From Chloroflexota bacterium (lineage in GTDB: Bacteria > Chloroflexota > Anaerolineae > J036 > Brachytrichaceae): a stretch of DNA of 36,388 bases. A program made the position numbers and the translations under genes. The stretch spans positions 1 to 36,388 of the forward strand of contig JAGWYZ010000009.1 of assembly GCA_018969115.1 (NCBI GenBank). Reading direction: 5' to 3'. Each line of letters begins with the position of its first letter. Position 1 is the stretch's first letter. The notes under the pieces were generated by a model. That model saw only the letters and a list, made by a program, of their open reading frames with translations. It had not been told where the DNA came from and searched no databases. Positions 1-8,790 of this stretch are shown piece after piece.

Positions 1-605
1 CAGGCTAACAATGCCTCAACTGCCGCCACGACAGGAGCAGTGTCGGTGAAATGCACCCCATGTAGCCCTGCCGCCTGCGCCCCGGCAATATTTTCAGTTA
101 AATCATCAACAAACACCGCCTCTTTCGCCGTTACGTCTAACCCCTCGATCGCCATTTCATAAATGCGGGCATGAGGTTTGCGTACGCCCACCTCTGCCGA
201 GATCACAATATGATCAAAATCATCGACAATATGCAAACGGTGCTGTAACGTCATGCGCAAACTGGGCGGGGCATTGCTAATAATGCCAATTTTAAAACCA
301 GCTTTGCGCCATTGGCGAATTTGGGTCAGCAATTCAAGATTGAGGGTATCGCCAGCATAAAAATCTTCACGAAATTGTGTTACTTGGTCGGCTGGCACAC
401 CCAAGCGCTTCCCCACTTCTTGCCAAAATGCCTCAAATGCCAGCTCACCACGTTCAAATTGGGTGTTCAAGGTCGTGCCATGCACCAAGGCTTCGAGGCT
501 ATTGTGTGGTAAATTGAGCTTGCGCTCCCATTCATAGCGCTTGCTCCAATCGAGTGTGCGCAACAGCACCCCGCCGATATCAAAAATAATGGCTTTAATT
601 GTCAT
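1..605 (-). CDS. HAD-superfamily hydrolase, 3' end cut off by the window
   Basis: This frame is missing from the ORF track because its stop codon lies outside the window. Read on the minus strand from the ATG at 605, it begins MTIKAIIFDIGGVLL, which is HAD motif I of the YihX/epoxide-hydrolase-like type, where the second Asp is replaced by Gly. It continues with motif II (IISNAP), a motif III Lys in VRKPHARIYE, and motif IV (VFVDDL). About 200 residues are present, and the C-terminus is lost at base 1. The family hydrolyses phosphate esters or halo-acids, and the substrate cannot be told from the sequence. A TATAGT -10 box lies 10 nt upstream of the ATG and no Shine-Dalgarno sequence is visible. 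It is divergent from the nitronate monooxygenase gene. Confidence 0.88.
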   Translation of the reverse strand, partial: MTIKAIIFDIGGVLLRTLDWSKRYEWERKLNLPHNSLEALVHGTTLNTQFERGELAFEAFWQEVGKRLGVPADQVTQFREDFYAGDTLNLELLTQIRQWRKAGFKIGIISNAPPSLRMTLQHRLHIVDDFDHIVISAEVGVRKPHARIYEMAIEGLDVTAKEAVFVDDLTENIAGAQAAGLHGVHFTDTAPVVAAVEALLA

Positions 606-615
606 AATCTAGGGT

Positions 616-643
616 ACTATACCGCGTGTTAAAAAAGTGCAAA
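616..643 (-). promoter_or_regulatory. Putative promoter of the HAD gene
   Basis: On the minus strand, TTTGCA, a 16-nt spacer and TATAGT are followed by only 10 nt before the ATG at 605. A start site about 7 nt after the -10 box would give a 5' UTR of a few bases at most. The sequence match is visible; activity is inferred. Confidence 0.4.
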
Positions 644-762
644 ACAACTGGTTACGCGTTCTTTATCTTGGTAAAATCGATAGCCGGCAATAGTAGGGGC
701 ACGGCAGTCCGCGCCCATACCGCCAAAATGGGTGAGTAGCAACTTTATTTTAATTTTTAATA

Positions 763-2193
763 ATGAATCTACCTGTAATTATTCAAGGCGGCATGGGTGT
801 CGCAATTTCTGATTGGAAATTGGCAAAAGCAGTTTCGCTGGCCAGTTTTTTGGGGGTTGTATCAGGAACTGGTATTAGCCGTGTATTGGCAAGCCGTTTA
901 CGTGATGGCGACTTAGATGGACATGTGCGTCGCGCAATGGCAAATTTTCCACAAACCGAGCCAGTGCAAGACATCCTCAGCCGTCATTATGTTGAAGGCG
1001 GCAAAACACCTGACATGCCCTACAAGACCCCCGCAGCCTATAGTATTAAACCCCCGCGTTTTCTCGACCAAATTACGGCGATGGCTAATTTTGTGGAAGT
1101 GTGGCTAGCCAAAGAAGGTCATGACGGCGTAGTCGGGGTCAATTTGCTCGAAAAAGTGCAAATGCCGAATTTAGCCTCGTTATATGGGGCCATGTTGGCT
1201 GGGGTCGATGTCGTCATCATGGGCGCGGGCATTCCGACTCAAATAGCGGGCATTTTAGATAAACTTGCCAATCATCAACCCGTTTCATATCGTTTAGACG
1301 TATTGGGGGCCAAACCCGACGATGACATCCGTATTCATTTTGACCCCAACCAAGTTTTTCCGTGCATCGCCGAATTGGTGGGGCCGCTTAAGCGCCCCCA
1401 ATTTTTGCCCATTATTTCATCGGTTATTTTGGCCCAAGCCTTGCTAAAACGCAGCGAAGGCGCGATCAATGGTTTTGTGATCGAAGGCCCGACCGCCGGT
1501 GGGCACAATGCACCCCCACGTGGACCAGTGCGTTTGAATGAGAAAGGCGAACCCATTTACAGCGAAAAGGACGTGGTGGATTTGGAGAAAATGAAACAAT
1601 TTGGCTTGCCGTTTTGGTTAGCTGGTGGCTATGGTCACCCCGGCCAACTCAAAGCCGCCTTGGCAGCCGGGGCGGCAGGCATTCAAGTCGGTTCAGCCTT
1701 TGCTTTGTGCGATGAATCGGGTATGGAAACCAAACTAAAAGCCAAGATTTTGCGCAAAGTGTTAGACGAAGAAGCCGAAGTATTCACCAGCCCGCTGACC
1801 TCGCCCACCGGTTTTCCATTTAAAGTGGCGCTGATGGAAGGCACGATGTCTGACCCAGCCGCCTACGCCGAACGTCCGCGCATCTGCGATCTCGGCTTTT
1901 TGCGCAGTGTTTATAAAAAAGATGGGGATTCAGTTGGCTACCGTTGCGCCGCTGAGCCAGTTGACGATTATGTCAAGAAAGGCGGCAAAATTGAAGACAC
2001 GGTCGGGCGCTCGTGCTTATGCAATAACTTGCTGGCTACCGCTGGCTTTCCGCAATTGCGCAAAAGTGGCTATCTCGAGCAGCCCATTATCACGGCTGGC
2101 GACGACTTGGTGACAGTCGGGCAATTTGTGCGGGCGGGCAAAACCAGCTATTCGGCCCAAGATGTGCTTAATTTTTTGCTTGAGCGCAATTAG
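763..2193 (+). CDS. Nitronate monooxygenase (2-nitropropane dioxygenase family)
   Basis: The 476-residue protein opens with PVIIQGGMGV, the N-terminal flavin-barrel signature of the NMO/2-nitropropane dioxygenase family. It also has EGPTAGGHNAP (about 241-251), carrying the Gly-Gly-His of the active site, WLAGGYGHPGQ (about 286-296) and GIQVGSAFAL (about 306-315), which bind FMN phosphate. Family members oxidise alkyl nitronates using FMN and O2. Related TIM-barrel enzymes act as enoyl reductases, so the substrate is uncertain. At 476 residues it is longer than typical class I/II enzymes (about 320-370); the C-terminal extension contains several Cys residues (RSCLCNN). No Shine-Dalgarno sequence precedes the ATG, and a period-7 repeat begins right after the stop. 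Confidence 0.85.
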   Translation: MNLPVIIQGGMGVAISDWKLAKAVSLASFLGVVSGTGISRVLASRLRDGDLDGHVRRAMANFPQTEPVQDILSRHYVEGGKTPDMPYKTPAAYSIKPPRFLDQITAMANFVEVWLAKEGHDGVVGVNLLEKVQMPNLASLYGAMLAGVDVVIMGAGIPTQIAGILDKLANHQPVSYRLDVLGAKPDDDIRIHFDPNQVFPCIAELVGPLKRPQFLPIISSVILAQALLKRSEGAINGFVIEGPTAGGHNAPPRGPVRLNEKGEPIYSEKDVVDLEKMKQFGLPFWLAGGYGHPGQLKAALAAGAAGIQVGSAFALCDESGMETKLKAKILRKVLDEEAEVFTSPLTSPTGFPFKVALMEGTMSDPAAYAERPRICDLGFLRSVYKKDGDSVGYRCAAEPVDDYVKKGGKIEDTVGRSCLCNNLLATAGFPQLRKSGYLEQPIITAGDDLVTVGQFVRAGKTSYSAQDVLNFLLERN

Positions 2194-2262
2194 TAGATTG
2201 GTTGATTGGTTGATTGGTTCACTTACAAGTTATGAATCACCTATTCAACCAATCAAGCAATC
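2194..2262. repeat. Period-7 TTGATTGG repeat with inverted symmetry
   Basis: Directly after the NMO stop, ttgattgg units repeat with a 7-bp period. About 25 nt later come reverse-complement units (ccaatcaa). The loop carries acttacaagt. The same architecture, including the acttacaagt loop, recurs at 30037-30116. It lies between the convergent NMO and VapC-like genes. Confidence 0.8.
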
Positions 2263-2677
2263 AACTGCTACACAGCTGGTTATAAGTGTCATACAGCACA
2301 ATATCATCCATCGGATAGTGTTTACGATTCCCCGTCCAAAGTGGGCAGCGATAATGTTTTGCTGTTGCTGCTATCAAATAATCCTCAAGCGAAATACCTT
2401 GAAACGCTTTGCAAAATTGATTGGCATATTGACCCGCCAATCGAGCGATATCCACATCCAAACTTAATGGTGTGCACAAATTCAAAAACATTTCAATCTG
2501 CGCATATTCGCGGCGTAGTGCTCCAGCATAGATTTCGGCAACCACGACGGGTGATAACAAAAAAATGACTTCTTGCGCCCTCAAATCAAGAAATTGTGTC
2601 ACCATCTTGCTGTTTTTGTGCAACAAATGAATAACGATATCGGTATCTAAGAGAGTGTTTCTTAAATCAAATTTCAC
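2261..2677 (-). CDS. VapC-like PIN-domain ribonuclease, no visible antitoxin
   Basis: The 138-residue protein has the PIN-domain acidic set: LLDTDIVIHLL (D11, D13), VVAEIYAG (E48), ISLEDYLIAATA (E98/D99) and LWTGNRKHY (about 113-121). PIN proteins of the VapC group are Mg-dependent endoribonucleases, usually toxins. The start is GTG. The N-terminal segment before LLDTD (KFDLRNT) is encoded by half of a 13-bp inverted repeat whose partner lies at 2826-2838, so the natural N-terminus may have been altered. No VapB-like ORF lies upstream between 2678 and metK; that space holds a long palindrome. It may be a solitary toxin or a remnant. Confidence 0.78.
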   Translation of the reverse strand: MKFDLRNTLLDTDIVIHLLHKNSKMVTQFLDLRAQEVIFLLSPVVVAEIYAGALRREYAQIEMFLNLCTPLSLDVDIARLAGQYANQFCKAFQGISLEDYLIAATAKHYRCPLWTGNRKHYPMDDIVLYDTYNQLCSS

Positions 2678-2838
2678 TTTGTTGTCAGCTGAAATTACGT
2701 GGTTTTATCAAATCAGAGAGCATATTTAGACAAAACGAATGCCGAAATCACTATCTCAGCGTTGTTATGGGGCGGCTTTGCCGCCCCATAACAACGCTGA
2801 GATAGTGATTTCGGCGAAAAATTGTTTTAAGAAACACT
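2654..2838. repeat. 13-bp inverted repeat enclosing a palindrome
   Basis: AGTGTTTCTTAAA at 2654-2666 is the exact reverse complement of TTTAAGAAACACT at 2826-2838. The left half overlaps the first codons of the PIN gene. The 75-bp palindrome 2741-2815 sits between the two halves. Confidence 0.7.
2741..2815. repeat. Long perfect palindrome, copy A of the intergenic hairpin family
   Basis: Two 36-nt arms match perfectly around a TTT loop. The left arm starts GCCGAAATCACTATCTC and the apex is GGGGCGGC-TTT-GCCGCCCC. The right arm ends GATTTCGGC and is followed by GAAAA. The flanks (aatg on the left, gaaaa on the right) and the terminal motif recur in the other copies. It lies between the divergent PIN and metK genes. 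Confidence 0.93.
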
Positions 2839-2842
2839 GTCT

Positions 2843-2872
2843 AAAAGCTTACGGCTCAAAAGCTTACGACTC
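2843..2872 (+). repeat. 15-bp tandem repeat upstream of metK
   Basis: Two adjacent copies, AAAAGCTTACGGCTC and AAAAGCTTACGACTC, differ at one base. They end 16 nt before the TATAAT box of metK and overlap its likely -35 region, so they could be a tandem operator. No regulator is known from the sequence. Confidence 0.6.
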
Positions 2873-2894
2873 ATAAAATTCACCGCTATATAAT
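2864..2894 (+). promoter_or_regulatory. Putative metK promoter (leaderless)
   Basis: A consensus TATAAT at 2889-2894 lies 11 nt before the metK ATG at 2906. A weak -35 candidate, TTACGA (2864-2869), lies inside the 15-bp repeat with a 19-nt spacer. The spacing leaves almost no 5' UTR, hence no room for a SAM riboswitch. Confidence 0.45.
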
Positions 2895-2905
2895 CCCTAC
2901 TCGTT

Positions 2906-4120
2906 ATGAGCAGTTTCATGAATAGCAACCAGCTTTTCTTCACCTCAGAATCGGTGACAGAAGGGCATCCCGACAAGATGTGCGACCAAATCTCTGATGC
3001 AGTATTGGACGCATGTTTAGAACAAGACCCAATGAGCCGTGTGGCCTGCGAAACCGCCACTAAAACCGGCTTTGTGATGTGTTTTGGTGAAATTACAACG
3101 AAAGCATTTGTCAATTTCGAGGTTCTCGTCCGCCAAGTTGTGAATGATATTGGCTTTGACCATTCTGATAAAGGCTTCGATGGGCATACCTGTGGTGTTA
3201 TTGTTGCCTTAGCCAGCCAATCACCCGATATTGCAATGGGTGTCGATGCCGCCGCCGAAGTGCGTGGTGATAGTAAGGTTGATGAAGAAGCCCAGATTGC
3301 AAAAGTGGGCGCTGGTGACCAAGGCATGATGTTTGGGTTTGCCTGTAATGAAACCCCGGAAATGATGCCAATGCCGATAGCCTTGGCACATCGTTTGGCC
3401 CGCCGTCTGAGCGAAGTGCGCAAAAATGGCATGTTGCCTTGGCTACGCCCCGATGGCAAAACCCAAGTGACTGTTGAATATTCAAAGGGCAAGCCAGTGC
3501 GTATTGATACCGTTTTGATTTCGACCCAACATGCCCCAGAAGTCAGCCAAGAAGAGATCAACGAAGCGTTGACTGATGTGGTCATTTTGCCAACTTTGCC
3601 CAAAGAATTTGTTGATAATCAAATCAAGATCTATACCAACCCAACCGGACGCTTCGTCGTCGGTGGCCCAATGGGTGATGCGGGTTTGACTGGCCGCAAG
3701 ATCATTGTCGACACTTATGGCGGTATGGGGCGTCATGGTGGTGGCGCATTTAGCGGCAAAGATCCCACAAAGGTTGACCGTTCAGCTGCCTATGCTTGCC
3801 GCTGGGTCGCCAAAAACGTGGTTGCCGCTGGCTTGGCTGATCGCTGCGAAGTACAGGTATCTTATGCTATCGGCATGGCGCAACCGCTCTCAGTTAACGT
3901 CGAAACCTTCGAGACCGGCAAAATCAGCGATGAGAAAATCAATAAGGCCATCCGCGAGGTATTCGACCTGCGCCCGGGTGCCATTATTCGTGATCTTAAG
4001 CTGCGCCGCCCAATCTATCGCAAGACAGCCGCTTACGGGCACTTTGGCCGCAATGATATCGAAGCGCCGTGGGAGAGCACTGACCGTGCCGAGGCTTTGA
4101 AGAAAGCTGCGCTTAGTTAA
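2906..4120 (+). CDS. metK: S-adenosylmethionine synthetase
   Basis: This enzyme makes S-adenosylmethionine from methionine and ATP in the cytosol as a homotetramer. At 404 residues it has the family length. Clear signatures are [14 protein letters not shown] (about 11-24, ATP-binding His), [12 protein letters not shown] (MAT signature 1) and [19 protein letters not shown] (MAT signature 2, P-loop-like). The C-terminus ([21 protein letters not shown]) is also typical. The start at 2906 follows a TATAAT box by 11 nt; an ATG at 2918 is the alternative and would remove four residues. It ends just before a bidirectional terminator shared with lon. Confidence 0.97.
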   Translation: MSSFMNSNQLFFTSESVTEGHPDKMCDQISDAVLDACLEQDPMSRVACETATKTGFVMCFGEITTKAFVNFEVLVRQVVNDIGFDHSDKGFDGHTCGVIVALASQSPDIAMGVDAAAEVRGDSKVDEEAQIAKVGAGDQGMMFGFACNETPEMMPMPIALAHRLARRLSEVRKNGMLPWLRPDGKTQVTVEYSKGKPVRIDTVLISTQHAPEVSQEEINEALTDVVILPTLPKEFVDNQIKIYTNPTGRFVVGGPMGDAGLTGRKIIVDTYGGMGRHGGGAFSGKDPTKVDRSAAYACRWVAKNVVAAGLADRCEVQVSYAIGMAQPLSVNVETFETGKISDEKINKAIREVFDLRPGAIIRDLKLRRPIYRKTAAYGHFGRNDIEAPWESTDRAEALKKAALS

Positions 4121-4126
4121 TGGCAT

Positions 4127-4156
4127 AAAAACGCCGATCATTTGATCGGCGTTTTT
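4127..4156. terminator. Bidirectional intrinsic terminator between metK and lon
   Basis: AAAAACGCCGATCA, a 2-nt loop and TGATCGGCGTTTTTT form a 10-bp GC-rich stem. It has a T-run on one side and an A-run on the other, so it can serve both convergent genes. Confidence 0.9.
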
Positions 4157-4190
4157 TATTTAACTGAAATAAATTTTTGCCGAATCGGCA

Positions 4191-7010
4191 TTACTTCTTT
4201 ACTTTTACCCCTTTTTTAATTGGTTTTTCAGCTATCGGTTCGGCAGGCTTGGCATTGGGTGCGGCGGGGGTTAGTGCTGCTTCCCACACTTGCTCAACTC
4301 GTTCAACCAGCACAAATTTGAGCGATTCGCGCACTTCTTGCGGCAATTCGTCTAAATCGACTTCATTGCGTTTTGACATTACGATAATTTTCATGCCAGC
4401 GCGATGTGCCGCTAACACTTTTTCTTTGATGCCGCCGACGGGCAATACCATCCCGCGCAGGGTGATTTCGCCAGTCATTGCCACATCGGGCCGCACCTTG
4501 CGCCCTGTCAGCAATGACACCAAGGCTGTGCTCATGGTAATGCCCGCCGATGGCCCATCTTTGGGCTGCCCACCTGCTGGCACGTGCATGTGAATGTCGC
4601 TCGTCTCGAAGAATTTTTCATCGATGCCCAATTCTGCCGAGTGGCTGCGCACAAATGAGAGCGCGGCTTGAGCGCTCTCTTTCATCACATCGCCCAATTG
4701 GCCGGTTAGGGTAAAGCCTTTGCCACCGCGCATTTGGGTGGCTTCTATATAAATAATATCGCCGCCGACTGGTGTCCACGTTAAGCCAATCGCCACACCG
4801 GTTTGGCGAGTGCGCTCGACTGCCTCTGAGTAAAACTTGGGTTTGCCCAACATTTCGCCAACTTGGGCTGGCCCGACCGTAGCTGGCAGGGTAATTTTGC
4901 CTTCAGCTACACGTGTCACCAATTTGCGGCAAATGCTGCCAATTTCGCGCTCTAAGTTGCGCACTCCCGATTCGCGGGTGTAATCGCGCATCAATTTTAA
5001 GATGGCGGCTTCGCTAAAGGTCACTTCGCCCGCCCGTAATCCATTTTCTTTTAGCTGACGCGGGGTGAGGTAGCCTTGGGCAATGCTCAATTTTTCGCGC
5101 TCGGTATAGCCGCTCAACGACAAAATTTCCATGCGGTCGCGCAGCGGCCCGGGCACGGTTTCGAGCGTGTTAGCGGTGCAAATGAAAATGGCTTGTGACA
5201 AATCAAATGGCACATCTAAATAATGATCACGAAACTCGCGGTTTTGTTCTGGGTCTAATACCTCAAGCAAGGCCGAGGCCGGATCGCCGCGAAAATCGCG
5301 CCCCAATTTATCGACTTCGTCGAGCATAAAAATCGGGTTGCGGCTTTCGACCCGGCGCAGGCTTTGAATGATGCGCCCGGGCATGGAACCGATATAAGTG
5401 CGGCGGAAGCCACGTATTTCAGATTCTTCGTGCACGCCGCCCATCGAGGCGCGAATAAATTTGCGGCCCATTGCGCGGGCAATGCTTGCCCCGAGCGACG
5501 TTTTACCAACACCCGGTGGGCCAACAAAACATAGAATAACCCCTTCGCGTTCGGGGCGAATGAGATTTACAACGGGTGCAGATTGTGCGGCATCGGCTGA
5601 TGTCGTTACGGCTTCTGAACTTTCGTCGATCGAGGCTGAGGCGTCAACGACTTTTTCTTCGTTTTTGGAACTAAACGTCATACTCTCAGCCTTTAAATCT
5701 GCCTTGCGTTTGCGCACTGCTAAAAATTCAAGAATACGGTCTTTGAGGTCATTTAAACCATAATGATCTTCATCTAGCACCACACGGGCATGAGGAATAT
5801 CTAAATTATCGATTGTGCTCTTTTGCCAAGGCAACGACACCATCCAATCTAAATAAGTGCGAATGACGCCATATTCGGCGGCTTGGGTGGGCAGTTTTGC
5901 CAGTCGATTAAGCTCGCGCTCGGCTTCTTTGCGTGATTCTTCGTTCATTTCGCTGGTGGCAATTTTTTCGCGCAACTCAGCAATTTCGGCTTGTTCGTCG
6001 GCCTCGCCCAATTCTTTTTGAATGGCTTTAATTTGTTCGCGCAGAAAATATTCTTTCTGTACTTTTTCCATTTCGCCGCTGGCTTGCGATTGAAATTTGC
6101 GGCCTAGCTCTAATACGCGCAACTCTTTGTTGAGCAACTCGAGCAGCAAGATCATTTTCTCGTGCAAATCATCAATGCTGAGCAAGCGTTGCGCTTCAAG
6201 CATTTCGAGCGGCATATAAGTCGCTACGGCATAAGTGAGTTGGCGCGGGTCTTCAATAGCTTGTACCATACCGGCCAATTCTTCAGGCATGCCTGGGCGC
6301 AATTCAGCTACTTTGCCAAAGGTTTGGGCCACATTACGCCGCAGCGCCTCAATTTCTAGCGCATTTTCGGGATCAGGCTCGGGCGAAATTTCGACTTTTG
6401 CGACCAAATAAGGCTCAGTGCTGACAAATTCGACAATGCGAAATCGCTCATTGCCCTGCACAATCATGTTAACGGTGCCATCATTGCCCTTAAATTGACG
6501 TACGATGGTTGCTACCGTGCCCAAATGATAGACATCATCGGGGCTGGGGTCTTCTTTGTCGGTGGTTTTCATGGCCACTACCCCAATATTCGATTTGTTT
6601 AATGTTGCGTCATCGATCAGCCTTGAAATACGCACTTGTTGCGAACGCAGCGGAATGGCAGACATTGGATACACCAACATCCCCCGTAATGGCATGATAG
6701 GTAAGATAAGATATTTTGGGTTGCCCACTTCATCTAAATCATTGCCAGATGAAGCGTGTGGCGATAAGTCTTCATTAAATTGCTCACTGTCGTCGTTGAT
6801 GTGGTTTAAGCTACGCATCGAGCCTTTATCTGGGCCTGTTTGATCGGTAATATCGGGCGGTGAGGCAAGTTCGCCTTCGGCGAGGGCTTGCGCCTGTGCC
6901 ATGTGTTCTGCCAATAAGTTCGCCACGCGGGCGGCTTCTTCGTTGGCTTGATTCACTATTTCGGCAGCTTCGAGTAAGCTGAGGATGCGTTGATGTTCCT
7001 GTTCTGACAT
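4191..7010 (-). CDS. lon: ATP-dependent protease Lon
   Basis: Lon is a soluble homohexameric AAA+ serine protease that degrades misfolded and regulatory proteins. The order here is: an acidic N-terminal extension (1-98), the LON substrate domain (about 100-300, [16 protein letters not shown]), a coiled linker, the AAA+ module with Walker A GPPGVGKT (497-504) and Walker B FMLDEVDK (561-568), and the protease domain. The catalytic dyad is Ser821 (PKDGPSAGI) and Lys862 (GGIKEKV). At 939 residues it is about 150 longer than E. coli Lon. The surplus is the N-terminal extension, a Ser/Ala/Glu-rich insert just before Walker A (about 445-485) and a Lys/Pro tail. It converges with metK and lies downstream of mazG. 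Confidence 0.97.
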   Translation of the reverse strand: MSEQEHQRILSLLEAAEIVNQANEEAARVANLLAEHMAQAQALAEGELASPPDITDQTGPDKGSMRSLNHINDDSEQFNEDLSPHASSGNDLDEVGNPKYLILPIMPLRGMLVYPMSAIPLRSQQVRISRLIDDATLNKSNIGVVAMKTTDKEDPSPDDVYHLGTVATIVRQFKGNDGTVNMIVQGNERFRIVEFVSTEPYLVAKVEISPEPDPENALEIEALRRNVAQTFGKVAELRPGMPEELAGMVQAIEDPRQLTYAVATYMPLEMLEAQRLLSIDDLHEKMILLLELLNKELRVLELGRKFQSQASGEMEKVQKEYFLREQIKAIQKELGEADEQAEIAELREKIATSEMNEESRKEAERELNRLAKLPTQAAEYGVIRTYLDWMVSLPWQKSTIDNLDIPHARVVLDEDHYGLNDLKDRILEFLAVRKRKADLKAESMTFSSKNEEKVVDASASIDESSEAVTTSADAAQSAPVVNLIRPEREGVILCFVGPPGVGKTSLGASIARAMGRKFIRASMGGVHEESEIRGFRRTYIGSMPGRIIQSLRRVESRNPIFMLDEVDKLGRDFRGDPASALLEVLDPEQNREFRDHYLDVPFDLSQAIFICTANTLETVPGPLRDRMEILSLSGYTEREKLSIAQGYLTPRQLKENGLRAGEVTFSEAAILKLMRDYTRESGVRNLEREIGSICRKLVTRVAEGKITLPATVGPAQVGEMLGKPKFYSEAVERTRQTGVAIGLTWTPVGGDIIYIEATQMRGGKGFTLTGQLGDVMKESAQAALSFVRSHSAELGIDEKFFETSDIHMHVPAGGQPKDGPSAGITMSTALVSLLTGRKVRPDVAMTGEITLRGMVLPVGGIKEKVLAAHRAGMKIIVMSKRNEVDLDELPQEVRESLKFVLVERVEQVWEAALTPAAPNAKPAEPIAEKPIKKGVKVKK

Positions 7011-7170
7011 GGGTTTGCGTAATGGATCGCTAGACGTAGCCGATCACGTTAATTGATTGCGATACTAATGATACGTTATTAGAGTAACGTTTGATTTGAT
7101 CCTTTTCCGACGTTCATCTGAAATATAGCAAAGGGTAAAAGTTAACAGAATGCCAATTTTATCTTTTAGG
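7011..7170. other. Intergenic region between mazG and lon
   Basis: The 160-nt gap presumably contains the lon promoter on the minus strand. No convincing -35/-10 pair, CIRCE element or Shine-Dalgarno sequence was found. A CTATATTTC stretch is the best -10-like candidate but lies far from the start. Confidence 0.3.
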
Positions 7171-8664
7171 TTAGCTGGTTGCGTGTTTGGCTTCGCGCCA
7201 TAATGCGTCTATTTGCTCACTTTTCATTTTCTTCATATCGAGTTGGCGGGTGATGACGTTCTGCTCTAACACACGATAACGTCGCTCAAATTTAAGGCAA
7301 GCTTCACGCAAGGCACTTTCGGCATCGACCCCATAGCCATCAACCAGCACACATGTCGCAAAAATTAAATCACCCAATTCTTCAGCCCGATGTGTCTCGT
7401 TTTCAGCGCTCAAGACCTCATCCAATTCTTCGCGCACTTTGGCGGCGCGTTGGGCTACGCCAACGCTGTCGCTATCCCAATCAAAACCCTGTTTCACCAC
7501 CCGATGCACCATTTTTTGCGCCCGCGCCAAAGCTGGCAGGTCGCGCACAATGCCATCGAGGGTCGATTTACGTTTGTCTTTGGCTTTGGCGGCATTTTCT
7601 TGTTGCTTAATTTTTTCCCAATTCACGCTCACTTCGCCCGCGGTATTGGCTTGCACATCGCCAAACACATGCGGGTGGCGGCGCTTGAGCTTGGCATCGA
7701 TGCTGGCGATCATATCGCTGCTGCGAAAATAATCTTCTTCGGTGGCGATTTGGGCTTGTAAAATCACATTCAGCAACAAATCGCCCAACTCTTCTTTCAA
7801 GTCATCCATGTCATCGCGGTCAATCGCATCCAATACTTCATAGGCTTCTTCACGCAAGGTGGTGCGCAGGCTTTGATGGGTTTGTTCGCGGTCCCACGGG
7901 CAACCTTCGGGCGCACGCAAATGGGCGATGGTTTCTTGCAGCGCCTCAAAACTGCCGATGTGCGGCAACGCCATCACATATAGCGAGGTAAGATGATCAA
8001 AATAATCGCCATGATCCAGCGCATACAAATTCACCCGCCGCGCTGTTTTATCGCCCACAATTACCAATTCATGTTCGGGTGGGTATTGATTCATTAATGT
8101 CAATTTCACATCCGAGGCGACAGCGCGTGAGTAAATTTGGGCGATCAAGGCCGGGCGGTCGGGGTTAATGGGCGGGTGATGTTTCGCCGCCAGCTCAAGC
8201 GCATCGCACAATTGCAGCCCGTTGATGGGGTCGAGCGCCAACAATTGCTGGCTGCTGGTTGAGGCCGCTAGCGCAATGGATTCGAGTGATGGCTCGATAA
8301 AGCTCAGGCCGCTGACAATGCGCACTGCGATGCCAAGCTGTTGGGCTTGCGCCAAAATGGCTGGTGCGGTCGATTCGCCCACCAATGGGTGACCCGGCAC
8401 AGCATAAATGACATCGCCCTGTTGGGCCTTGGTCACAATTGTTGCGGTGATGTGGGCGTAGACCGCTGTAAAATTGTCGGCGCTGTCATAAAGTGCGTCA
8501 AAGTCATGCAACATTAAATTGGGTGGCAAGTCTTGCACAGTTGGGTGTTTGCGTGTGCGCAAATATACCGCTTGTTGTGTTTGTTGCGCTGTGGTCAATA
8601 CATCCCACGCCTCACGCGTGAGCAGGTTGGCATTGCTGGGGCCGAGGCCGAGAAGGGTTAACAT
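7171..8664 (-). CDS. mazG: Tetrapyrrole methylase-like/MazG nucleotide pyrophosphohydrolase fusion (YabN type)
   Basis: Residues 1 to about 215 resemble a SAM-dependent tetrapyrrole (corrin/porphyrin) methylase, with LTLLGLGPSNANLLT at the start and YAVPGHPLVGEST as the family glycine motif. The rest is a two-repeat MazG. The first repeat contains CPWDREQTHQSL and the EExxE...ExxD metal site in LREEAYEVLDAI...KEELGDLLLN. The second contains VREELDEVL and AEELGDLIFA. MazG hydrolyses NTPs to NMP and PPi, and house-cleans aberrant nucleotides. The same fusion is known as YabN in Bacillus; the role of its methylase half is not established. The ATG follows a period-7 repeat, with no Shine-Dalgarno sequence seen. 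Confidence 0.92.
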   Translation of the reverse strand: MLTLLGLGPSNANLLTREAWDVLTTAQQTQQAVYLRTRKHPTVQDLPPNLMLHDFDALYDSADNFTAVYAHITATIVTKAQQGDVIYAVPGHPLVGESTAPAILAQAQQLGIAVRIVSGLSFIEPSLESIALAASTSSQQLLALDPINGLQLCDALELAAKHHPPINPDRPALIAQIYSRAVASDVKLTLMNQYPPEHELVIVGDKTARRVNLYALDHGDYFDHLTSLYVMALPHIGSFEALQETIAHLRAPEGCPWDREQTHQSLRTTLREEAYEVLDAIDRDDMDDLKEELGDLLLNVILQAQIATEEDYFRSSDMIASIDAKLKRRHPHVFGDVQANTAGEVSVNWEKIKQQENAAKAKDKRKSTLDGIVRDLPALARAQKMVHRVVKQGFDWDSDSVGVAQRAAKVREELDEVLSAENETHRAEELGDLIFATCVLVDGYGVDAESALREACLKFERRYRVLEQNVITRQLDMKKMKSEQIDALWREAKHATS

Positions 8665-8667
8665 AAC

Positions 8668-8790
8668 AGTTGAGGGTTAAGAGTTAGGAGTTAAGAGTTG
8701 ATAGCGGATAGCGGATAGTTAAAGCATCACACTATACACAACTTAGCACTTAGCACTTTCCACTTTTTACTTTCTACTTTCCACTTTCAC
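8668..8790. repeat. Period-7 repeat tract (GAGTTAA / GCGGATA / CTTAGCA / CTTTCCA units)
   Basis: Between mazG and the GT39-like gene, heptamer-period units follow each other: gagttaa-type, gcggata, then cttagca and ctttcca/cttttta variants. The tract runs into the last codons of the downstream gene (…VKVESRK*). It belongs to the same class of degenerate 7-bp repeats found in several other gaps. Confidence 0.75.

Noticed and set aside
2741-2815. Rho-independent terminator reading of the palindromes
   Set aside because: The stems are far longer than terminators, lack a consistent T-run directly after the stem, share termini among copies and lie at both divergent and tandem gene borders. A secondary role in termination is not excluded.
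2842-2905. SAM riboswitch upstream of metK
   Set aside because: The TATAAT box lies 11 nt from the start codon and no SAM-aptamer fold fits; the space holds a tandem repeat.
2678-2905. Antitoxin gene for the PIN toxin
   Set aside because: No minus-strand frame with a start and a plausible VapB-like product exists there; the region is a palindrome plus the metK promoter.
2827-3603. Antisense ORF of 258 residues opposite metK
   Set aside because: It lies fully opposite an unmistakable metK and has no recognisable motifs; codon structure follows metK.
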